Of a stretch of DNA of 64,000 bases, positions 57,704-64,000 are shown one piece after another; positions within the stretch are counted from its first letter, which is position 1, and every line of letters begins with the position of its first letter. Source of the DNA: Novosphingobium sp049354825. GTDB lineage: Bacteria > Pseudomonadota > Alphaproteobacteria > Sphingomonadales > Sphingomonadaceae. Location: assembly GCF_049354825.1 (NCBI RefSeq), contig NZ_CP186480.1:1612001-1676000 (forward strand). Reading direction: 5' to 3'. The position numbers and the translations under genes were made by a program. The notes below the pieces were generated by a model that was not told where the DNA came from, searched no databases, and saw only the letters and a list, made by a program, of their open reading frames with translations.

Positions 57704-58543
57704 TCAAAGGAAGTGGCAGGAGACGCGGCCGAAGCTGCCGAAATCTCCCACAATCCGACTCCCCTGCGCCTCGACAGGGCGGATGAACGAGCCCGACAGA
57801 ACGATCTGGCCGGCCTCGACGCGATTTCCATGCGCCGCCAGCCGCTCGACAAGCCAGCCGAGCGAGACTAGCGGGTCGCCGAGCACGCCGGCACCGAGCC
57901 CGGTCTCCTCTACCTCACCGTCGCGGGACACGACTGCGCCGACAAAGCGAAGATCCAGATCGCTGAGATCGCGCACCGGATCGCCCAGGACGATGCCGCC
58001 GTTGGCCGCGTTGTCCGCAATGGTATCGCAGACGGTGCGGGGCCGGCAGGTATGCGGACTCCGGCGGGTGATGCGCGTGTCGAGAATCTCGAGCGCGGGG
58101 GCGACGTAATCGGTCGCGGCGAGGATCGTCTCGGCCGAAGCGCGGGCGGGATCGATCGTCTCCTTCATGACGAACGCGATCTCCGCCTCGACCCGCGGCT
58201 CGATGAACCGCCCGGCCGGAATCTCGGCGCCATTCGCGAATGCCATGCTGCCCAGCAGCACGCCCGAATCGGGAATCTCGATCGCGAGCGCGGCCTGCAT
58301 CGCCTTGGAGGTGAGGCCGATCTTCCAGCCGATAATCGGGTCGCCGGCCGCCTGCTTTGTACGCACCCAAGCTGCCTGAATGGCATAGGCATCGTCCATA
58401 GTCATGCCGGGATAGGTGTCGCTGAGCAGTGGGATCTGGCTCCGGTCCCTCTCGGCCGTCGCCAGCGCGCCTGCCGCGTCCGCGATCGCCGCTTCGTCGA
58501 GCGTGACACCGCCGAAATCGTGGATACGGCGCGCCTGGGCCAT
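57704..58543 (-). CDS. hpaH: 2-oxo-hept-4-ene-1,7-dioate hydratase
   Basis: A 279-residue member of the fumarylacetoacetase-like hydratase family. HpaH-specific segments are GWKIGLTSKAMQ, IEPRVEAEIAFVM (metal-binding Glu pair), DYVAPALEILDTRI, DTIADNAANGGIVLGD and the ending GSFGRVSCHFL. It adds water to 2-oxohept-4-ene-1,7-dioate to give the HpaI substrate. Its ATG overlaps the bicupin gene stop by one base (TGATG). Longer frames run inside the bicupin gene. Confidence 0.93.
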   Translation of the reverse strand: MAQARRIHDFGGVTLDEAAIADAAGALATAERDRSQIPLLSDTYPGMTMDDAYAIQAAWVRTKQAAGDPIIGWKIGLTSKAMQAALAIEIPDSGVLLGSMAFANGAEIPAGRFIEPRVEAEIAFVMKETIDPARASAETILAATDYVAPALEILDTRITRRSPHTCRPRTVCDTIADNAANGGIVLGDPVRDLSDLDLRFVGAVVSRDGEVEETGLGAGVLGDPLVSLGWLVERLAAHGNRVEAGQIVLSGSFIRPVEAQGSRIVGDFGSFGRVSCHFL

Positions 58544-59643
58544 CAGCCCGCGACCACGGTGCGATTGGTGGCGAAGCCTTCCTCCGCACCCAGCAGCGCC
58601 GGCGGTTCCTTCAGGCTTTCCTGCCACAGCAGCGATTCCATCGCGATGTTGAGCGGCTGATCCTGGATCGTGAGTTCATAGACCGGCTCGTCATAGCTGG
58701 CATGGTTGTGGATCGCCCAGCCGGGCGCCGACAGCATCAGATCGCCGGCCTTCCACTCATAGGTCTTGCCCTCGACGGTCGAGCGGCCCGAGCCAGAGAA
58801 ATAATAGTTCACCGCCGCCGACGAATGGCGGTGCGGACGATCGACAATCTTGGGCGGGCGCACGGTCATCGTCGCGAAGAAGTTCGGCGTCGTGCCGTTA
58901 GTGCGGCCGGTCATCGGATTGTAGAGGAGATAGAGGCGGCGGCCGATATAGTCCTTGCCCAGCGCCTCCAGCTTGTCGAGATGCTCCTTCACCTGCGCCC
59001 AGGGCCAATAGAGCGCCGGGCTGGTGATCGAGGGCGGGTTGATCAGCCGCTCATATGGCATCAGCCAGGCGCCGTCCTCGGTAAGCTGGAAGGTGCCATA
59101 AGGGCTGGTACGGCGGCTGTCCTCGGCCTCGCCCGCGCTGTCCTCCTCGCGGTCGATCGACTTGAGCAAGGGCTGCGGGTTTTCCTCGACGACATGGATG
59201 TTGAGCATGTCGAGTAGCGCGCCATTCGAATAGGTAAGCCGTGCATAGATTTCATCGCCGGTGTTCTTGTGGCGATAGATCCGCATCGACGGCGTGTTCC
59301 ACACGTCGTGCAGCGCGGTGGTGCGGCGCTGGCCGCTGATCTCGGTCTCGCCGCTGCCGCGGATGACGAAGTTCACCTGGGTCGAATTCTGGCGGAAGGT
59401 GGCGGTCTCTTCCCCCGGCAGCAGCACGTCCAGCGCCACCTCGATGCCCGGCGCCAGCCCGTTCGAGCGGCGATTCATCGGATGGCGGAAATAGGAACGG
59501 CGGCGGCCGTTCGCCGGCGTGGGAAGCGCGGCGAGGCGCTGGATCTCGGCATCGATCGTCTCCTTGGAGATGACGACCGGTTCCCAGGGCGCGTCCTTGG
59601 CCGGGATCGGGCCGGTGGCGTCGACGAAAACGCAGCTGCTCAT
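58543..59643 (-). CDS. Bicupin dioxygenase-like protein (gentisate/salicylate dioxygenase relative)
   Basis: A 366-residue two-cupin protein. The first cupin follows the gentisate 1,2-dioxygenase layout (LAPGIEVALDVLLPGEETATF, then FVIRGSGETEISG). Where those enzymes have the HRHxxxA iron ligands it reads FRQNSTQ, so the N-terminal metal site is lost. The second cupin has RPHRHSSAAVNYYFSGSG and, about 40 residues on, PGWAIHNHAS, supplying His ligands for one metal. In known gentisate and salicylate dioxygenases the iron is in the N-terminal cupin. With hpaH, hpaI and sad it is probably the ring-opening enzyme of the pathway. Confidence 0.7.
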   Translation of the reverse strand: MSSCVFVDATGPIPAKDAPWEPVVISKETIDAEIQRLAALPTPANGRRRSYFRHPMNRRSNGLAPGIEVALDVLLPGEETATFRQNSTQVNFVIRGSGETEISGQRRTTALHDVWNTPSMRIYRHKNTGDEIYARLTYSNGALLDMLNIHVVEENPQPLLKSIDREEDSAGEAEDSRRTSPYGTFQLTEDGAWLMPYERLINPPSITSPALYWPWAQVKEHLDKLEALGKDYIGRRLYLLYNPMTGRTNGTTPNFFATMTVRPPKIVDRPHRHSSAAVNYYFSGSGRSTVEGKTYEWKAGDLMLSAPGWAIHNHASYDEPVYELTIQDQPLNIAMESLLWQESLKEPPALLGAEEGFATNRTVVAG

Positions 59644-59658
59644 GGCGTAAGGGTCCTT

Positions 59659-60654
59659 CTACTGGTCCAGCGTCAGGCGCGGCGCCTGGCGGGTGATCGA
59701 GGGGATGGGGCGGCCGAGTCCGGCATCGCGGACGCGGCGGAAGATCTCTATGCCCAGCGACAGGTCCGAAATGCCCATGCCCATCGCCTTGAAGATGGTG
59801 AGATCGGCGTCGGCGGGTCGGCGAGCGTCGCGCGCGATCAGCGCGGACAGCGGCTGTAGCCGGACCCACTGTGCCTCGTCGTCGCCAAAGGCGGTCATGA
59901 ACTCCTGGCTGAGCCTGCGTACCTGGGGCACGCTGTCGGCGCCGGTCATGGTAGCCCGCTCAAGCAGTGCGGGTTCGAACTCCACCCGCTCGGGCGTGAT
60001 CGCTCCGACGGCGTTCAGGTGCACGCCCCGCGCCAGCATGTCGCGCGTAAGCACCGGCGCGCGCGCGCGGGTGACCAGGGTGACGATGTCGGCCGCGTCG
60101 AGCGCCTCGTCCAGCGTATGGGTGGCGATCGCCTCGATCCCGAGCTTCTGCTCGACCTTCTCGGCAAGCGCCTCGCGGTTCGCGGCGGTGGGGCTCCACA
60201 CCGTCACCCGATCGAGCCGGCGGACCGCGGCCACCGCCGCGATCTGGGCGATGCTCTGCTTGCCTGCGCCGATCATGGCGAGGCGCGACGCGTCGGGCCG
60301 TGCCATCACGTCCGTTCCGACGCCGCTGATTCCGCCGGTGCGCATCTGGCCGAGCGCGAATGCCTCGATCAGCGCGACGATCGCACCGGTGCCGGCATCG
60401 AGCAGCACCAGGAGCGGCATCGCGCCGCCTGCCGTGTGCGCCCAGGTCTTCGTGCCGACGATGTTCCAGCCCTCGAACACCGCGCCGATCGCATGCAGGG
60501 TGGAGCCGTTCCCCCAGGTCGCGTGTGTCTTCACCATGTTGGTCGCGCGGCCTGCGGCCTCCTCGCGAAGTCCGGCGCGCAGCGCGTCGATCGCCTCGGG
60601 CAACGCCATCACCGAAACGACCTCGGCCTCGGAAATCCAGATCCCCTGGGTCAC
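59659..60654 (-). CDS. Ornithine cyclodeaminase/mu-crystallin family protein
   Basis: A 331-residue NAD(P)-dependent enzyme. The substrate-side Lys segment is TNMVKTHATW and the conserved GTKTWAHT comes later. The region before the Rossmann fold is FALGQMRTGGISGVG, followed by the nucleotide motif MIGAGKQSIAQIAAV. Members deaminate ornithine or alanine, or reduce cyclic ketimines. Its place inside an aromatic-degradation operon suggests an imine, amino or keto intermediate as substrate, but this is inference. It is coupled to the neighbouring CMD-like gene by a four-base overlap. Confidence 0.8.
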   Translation of the reverse strand: MTQGIWISEAEVVSVMALPEAIDALRAGLREEAAGRATNMVKTHATWGNGSTLHAIGAVFEGWNIVGTKTWAHTAGGAMPLLVLLDAGTGAIVALIEAFALGQMRTGGISGVGTDVMARPDASRLAMIGAGKQSIAQIAAVAAVRRLDRVTVWSPTAANREALAEKVEQKLGIEAIATHTLDEALDAADIVTLVTRARAPVLTRDMLARGVHLNAVGAITPERVEFEPALLERATMTGADSVPQVRRLSQEFMTAFGDDEAQWVRLQPLSALIARDARRPADADLTIFKAMGMGISDLSLGIEIFRRVRDAGLGRPIPSITRQAPRLTLDQ

Positions 60655-61208
60655 GCGCCCGTCCCCTCGAAGATCGAGGGCACCGGCGGCGCCAGTTCCA
60701 GTCCGTTCACGATCATCGCGTGGGTAATGTACCGGCCGACCAGGAACATCACGGCGATCGCCTGGTCGGGCCCGATCGCGTCGATCACCGCATCGAGTTC
60801 GGCCGCGACACCCTTGCCCCGGCGCTCAACCATGGCGATCACCAGCCGCTGCACGGCACGCTCCGCGTCGGACAGCGCCACGGCATCGTCCGGCGAGACC
60901 CGTTCGACCGCGGCGATCCAATCGTCACCGAAGCCGAGCTTCTTCGACAGCCGCTCGTGCTGGTGAAGCTCGTAACGATTGCCCATCAAGGTGGCGACGG
61001 TCAGCGCGCCGGTCTCGGTCAGCCGATCGGGCAGCGCCTTCTTCAGCGCCTCGGTCATTTCCATGAACGGGGCCAAAACATCGGGCTGCGCGCCGGCGCA
61101 TTGGAAGAACTCTCCCAGATAGCCGAGCCGCTCCATCCGGGCGCGGAGCACGTCCTGGACGCGCGGTGCCAAGGCATCGAATTTCAGGCGTGCGATACGA
61201 TCGCTCAC
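60651..61208 (-). CDS. Carboxymuconolactone-decarboxylase-like (AhpD-fold) protein
   Basis: A 185-residue all-helical protein of the CMD/AhpD superfamily. The core helix is LTETGALTVATLMGNRYELHQH and the following KKLGFGDDWIAAV segment is typical. The CxxC of peroxidase-type AhpD proteins is absent, so a decarboxylase, lyase or hydrolase-like role is more likely than peroxidase. The GTG at 61208 (VSDRIARL) with GGAGA upstream is chosen; a longer frame would cross the divergent promoter region and reach the LysR start. It is the first gene of the catabolic operon. Confidence 0.7.
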   Translation of the reverse strand: MSDRIARLKFDALAPRVQDVLRARMERLGYLGEFFQCAGAQPDVLAPFMEMTEALKKALPDRLTETGALTVATLMGNRYELHQHERLSKKLGFGDDWIAAVERVSPDDAVALSDAERAVQRLVIAMVERRGKGVAAELDAVIDAIGPDQAIAVMFLVGRYITHAMIVNGLELAPPVPSIFEGTGA

Positions 61209-61311
61209 GGCCGCGCGGTCTCCCTGGTTGGTCGGAGTCGCACCTTCCACCGCATGGAACTTCGACGGAAATACATTATAGGACCGATCGTCATACCATA
61301 AGGATATCACG

Positions 61312-62241
61312 GTGGATTTGCGCCAGATGCGCTATGCGATCGCGGTCGCCGAGGAGCTGAACTTCACGCGCGCGGCGCAGCGATGCAATGTGTCCCAGCC
61401 GCCGCTCAGCCGCGCGATCCGCGAGCTGGAAGATGAGATCGGCGCGCGGCTGTTCGAGCGTGACAAGCATCATGTCGCGCTCACCCTGGCGGGCGCGGTG
61501 TTCATCGCCGACGCGCGCAAGGCGCTGGAGATGATCGACGGCGGATCGGAGCGCGCCCGCCGCACCGCACAGGGGCTGAGCGGCACGCTGGCTGTCGGCT
61601 TCGGCGGATCGACCGTCTATGCGCTGGTGCCGACACTGATGCGCCTTTTCCGCGAGACCACCCCCGAGGTGGAGATCGTATTCCACGCCATGTCGGTGCT
61701 CCACCAGATCGAGGCGCTGCGTTCGGGCGAGATCGATGTCGGCATCGTCCGGCTCCCGATCTTCGACGAACTGATCGAGACGCGGTTCGTGCACAGCGAG
61801 CCGCTCATCGTCGCGCTGCCGATCGGCCACCCGCTGCTCGCGCATAGTGGGGCTGTCGAGATCGAGGCGCTACAGGCGAGCCGGTTCGTCGCCTATCAGC
61901 CGACGCGCGGCTACAATGTCCATGCCGACCTGCACGCGCTCTGCCTGCTGGCCGGATTCGACCCGACGATCGCGCACGAGGCCCCTACGACCGAAGCGGT
62001 GATCGGCATCGTCGCGTGCGGGGAGGGCGTGGCGATCGTCCCGGCCTCGGCCGAACGGTTGCGGATGCGGGGGGTGGCCTTTCGCACGCTACAGCCGCCG
62101 GTGCGGGCGCCGCACCTGGCCGACGTCCGCTTCGGCCTTGCGTGGCGACGGAAAAAGGCGAGCGCGACGACGATGCAGTTCGTCGAAATGGTAACCGCCG
62201 CGCTTCCCGCCATGGGGACGCGCGGCGGCCATGATGCCTAA
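61312..62241 (+). CDS. LysR-type transcriptional regulator of the catabolic cluster
   Basis: A 309-residue LysR regulator. The N-terminal winged helix (LRQMRYAIAVAEELNFTRAA, VSQPPLSRAIRELEDEIG) is followed by a periplasmic-binding-like effector domain (GTLAVGFGGSTVYALVPTLM, EIDVGIVRLP, VACGEGVAIVPASAE). It is close in type to CatR/BenM-like regulators of aromatic degradation. It is divergent from the CMD-like gene across a 103-base region that should hold its binding sites. The GTG start has AAGGA eight bases upstream. Confidence 0.9.
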   Translation: MDLRQMRYAIAVAEELNFTRAAQRCNVSQPPLSRAIRELEDEIGARLFERDKHHVALTLAGAVFIADARKALEMIDGGSERARRTAQGLSGTLAVGFGGSTVYALVPTLMRLFRETTPEVEIVFHAMSVLHQIEALRSGEIDVGIVRLPIFDELIETRFVHSEPLIVALPIGHPLLAHSGAVEIEALQASRFVAYQPTRGYNVHADLHALCLLAGFDPTIAHEAPTTEAVIGIVACGEGVAIVPASAERLRMRGVAFRTLQPPVRAPHLADVRFGLAWRRKKASATTMQFVEMVTAALPAMGTRGGHDA

Positions 62242-62308
62242 GGGCGGCCTTTCGGTGTAGCGCCGCCGCCCTGCCGGGGACCATTCGAGATGCACTCCGG
62301 AAGCACCG

Positions 62309-64000
62309 TCAGAAGTTGACGCGGAGCGTTGCTTTTACCTCGCGCGGCTTTTCGAGGATGCCGTCGGTGCCGCTCGTGCTGACGCGCAGGGATTGGTAGA
62401 CGACCGCGTTGGCGATGTTGGTCACCGCCACGCTGAAGCGGAAGCTGTCGTCGGTAGGCGTGAACGACACCTCGCCGTTAAACAGCGAATACGGCTTCTG
62501 CGAAAAGTTGTTGGTGAAATCGTAATAGATCCGGTCACTGTGATAGAAGTTCAGCCGCGCGCCGAAACGGCCCGGCTGATATTCGTGCGACCAGTCGGCC
62601 GCGAGATTGATCGCCGTTCGCGGCGCCTGGACGATGCGGTTGCCCGACACGTCGACGATCACCGCGGTATTGCCGTTGCTGTTGGCATTGGGGGTGAACC
62701 CCTGGGCGAAGAGGAATTTCTGATATTCGCCGTGGAGGTAGGAGAACTTGCCGGTCAGGTTAAGATCGCGTGTCGGCATCACAGTGAGTTCGAGTTCGCC
62801 GCCATAGATCTGGGCATTCGCCGCGTTCTGTAGGAGCACGAGGTTGGTAATCGGATCGCGGGCGCTGACCTGAAGGTCTTTATAGTCGTAGTGGAAGACC
62901 GACAGGTTGGTGCGCAGCCAGCGCGCCGGATCCGCCTTGATGCCGCCCTCGATCGAGGTGAGGTTTTCCGGCCGGGTGGGCACGGGCGAGGTGCCGACGC
63001 CGTTGTACACCCCGCTTTTGAAGCCGGTGCCGTAGTTTACATAGATGTTGGCGCGGGGATCGAACTGCCAGCGCAACGCACCGCGATAGGTGAATTTTTC
63101 GAAGCGGGTGCGCTGCTGCGGGAACAGGGGAACGCCGTTCGACGCCTGCTCGAACTTGCGTACTTCGGTCGTGTAACGCCCGCCCGCGGTGAGGAACAAT
63201 GTGCTGGTGAGCGCATAGGTGCCCTCCACGAAGCCGGCGAGCGACGAGACGCGCACGTCGGGCGACGTGGTGGTGGTCGTCAGCGTGGGTAGCGTCGGCG
63301 GCGGCACCCGCGACGGTGTCGTGGTCGGCACAACGCCGTCGAGATGGCTGGTGTAGAAATAGGCGCCGGCCAGCCATTGCAGCGGACCGGAATTGCGCGA
63401 CAGGACGCGGGCTTCCTGGCTGAAGCTGCGCTGGCGCGTGTTCACCTGGCCGAGGCCGAGGTTGATATTGGACGAATCGCGGTCCTGCTGCTGGTAGATC
63501 TCGCCATTCTGATAGGAGGTGGCTGTCTCGATCCCGACCGGGCCGAGATCGAAGCGCGATTGCAGCGTGATGCCGAACCGCTCCATGTTGAGCTCGGGCG
63601 CGTAATTGTAGGCCGCCTGCCACGGGCCGGTCGGCAGGATCACGCCCGGATAGGAGCGGGCGACCGTGTTGTTCTGGTAGATCTGGTTGACGTTGGAGCC
63701 GCCGTCGCGCTTGGCGTAATCGCCCGTGAGCACGAACTGCGCGCTGTCGCTCGGGCGGAACAGCAGCTTGCTGCGCAGCGAGAAATAGGTGTCCTCGCCG
63801 TAACCCCGGTCGCCGCTCACCAGATCGGTGACATAATCGTCGGTCCGCTTGTAGAGGCCGGCAAAGTCGATCGCGAACTTGTCGGAAAGGCCGCCGGTCA
63901 CATAGCCGCGCAGATCATAATCGCCTGCACCGCGCAGCACGCCCGCCATGGCCGCGACATGGCCGTGGAAGTCGAAGCTGGGATCGGGCGTGATGATGTT
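62309..64000 (-). CDS. TonB-dependent outer-membrane receptor (5' end beyond window)
   Basis: The frame is open to the right edge, so only the C-terminal ~563 residues are seen. It is a beta-barrel of alternating polar/hydrophobic strands with short turns (NLTSIEGGIKADPARWLRTN, LNFYHSDRIYYDFTN). It ends in the TonB-receptor C-terminus KPREVKATLRVNF with terminal Phe. The visible N-terminal part (ITPDPSFDFHGHV, GAGDYDLRGYVTGGLSDK) is the plug-barrel junction. In sphingomonads such receptors often bring aromatic substrates across the outer membrane; here it lies beside the catabolic operon and is convergent with the LysR gene. Confidence 0.9.
   Translation of the reverse strand, partial: NIITPDPSFDFHGHVAAMAGVLRGAGDYDLRGYVTGGLSDKFAIDFAGLYKRTDDYVTDLVSGDRGYGEDTYFSLRSKLLFRPSDSAQFVLTGDYAKRDGGSNVNQIYQNNTVARSYPGVILPTGPWQAAYNYAPELNMERFGITLQSRFDLGPVGIETATSYQNGEIYQQQDRDSSNINLGLGQVNTRQRSFSQEARVLSRNSGPLQWLAGAYFYTSHLDGVVPTTTPSRVPPPTLPTLTTTTTSPDVRVSSLAGFVEGTYALTSTLFLTAGGRYTTEVRKFEQASNGVPLFPQQRTRFEKFTYRGALRWQFDPRANIYVNYGTGFKSGVYNGVGTSPVPTRPENLTSIEGGIKADPARWLRTNLSVFHYDYKDLQVSARDPITNLVLLQNAANAQIYGGELELTVMPTRDLNLTGKFSYLHGEYQKFLFAQGFTPNANSNGNTAVIVDVSGNRIVQAPRTAINLAADWSHEYQPGRFGARLNFYHSDRIYYDFTNNFSQKPYSLFNGEVSFTPTDDSFRFSVAVTNIANAVVYQSLRVSTSGTDGILEKPREVKATLRVNF

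Noticed and set aside
59693..60966. Two long plus-strand frames opposite the cyclodeaminase gene
   Set aside because: Ser/Arg/Ala-rich products with no family; the minus-strand Rossmann motif and operon overlaps support the real gene.
62242..62271. GC-rich inverted repeat between the LysR gene and the TonB receptor
   Set aside because: Seven-base arms with a 16-base loop and no T-run; too weak to call a terminator.

Overview
The window looks like chromosome of a high-GC alphaproteobacterium of the sphingomonad group (Sphingomonas, Sphingobium or Novosphingobium type). This rests on the gene families: a bacteriophytochrome-type HWE kinase fused to a receiver, an exopolysaccharide locus with a Tyr-tailed Wzc, dense copper and arsenic genes, and a TonB receptor beside an aromatic-catabolism cluster. 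GTG and TTG starts and 1-, 4- or 8-base gene overlaps are frequent. No rRNA, tRNA or CRISPR array was seen.

Layout. 1-2.2 kb: the end of a bacteriophytochrome kinase and a 3-hydroxyacyl-CoA dehydrogenase. 2.2-17.8 kb: a capsule/exopolysaccharide locus with gmd, flippase, FkbM methyltransferase, three glycosyltransferases including the initiating sugar-phosphate transferase, two Wzy/ligase-like proteins, Wza and Wzc. Its 3.3-6.9 kb part is visibly more AT-rich than the rest and was probably acquired separately. 17.9-22.2 kb: a small phage-derived block (unknown protein, ParB-methyltransferase, DUF5681 protein, large terminase) with no capsid, portal or integrase genes; the terminase lacks its first nuclease aspartate.

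22.4-47.7 kb is a metal-resistance region. A CusCBA-CusF copper/silver efflux system lies on the minus strand. It is followed by an FTR1-cytochrome c/CDF/ZIP set divergent from a MerR-type sensor over a typical 19-bp-spaced MerR promoter, resembling the lead-resistance (pbr) arrangement. Next come ynfA, an arsenic operon (arsR, two different arsC, arsH, aquaporin) and a long copper operon (CopA ATPase, CueR, PcoA, PcoB, and several exported or membrane proteins with Met/His/Cys-rich segments, including a 16-Cys four-helix copper store, DUF411, DUF2231 and DUF305 proteins).

48.1-53.0 kb is a complete type II CBASS anti-phage operon on the minus strand: a DncV-like CD-NTase ending in glycine, Cap2 (E2-E1), Cap3 (JAMM protease), an additional small DisA_N-like protein that lacks the RHR motif, and a Cap15-like 2TM/beta effector. 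The DisA-like gene is translationally coupled to the effector and is the least explained item in the window. It is followed by a TfoX-N protein and a decayed EAL-domain gene.

54.5-64 kb is a catabolic cluster: VanB-like reductase, Sad-like succinate-semialdehyde dehydrogenase, HpaI aldolase, HpaH hydratase, a bicupin dioxygenase-like protein, an ornithine cyclodeaminase/mu-crystallin protein, a carboxymuconolactone-decarboxylase-like protein, a divergent LysR regulator and a truncated TonB receptor. Together they suggest ring cleavage giving a C7 oxo-dioate that is broken down to pyruvate and succinate; the substrate is unknown.
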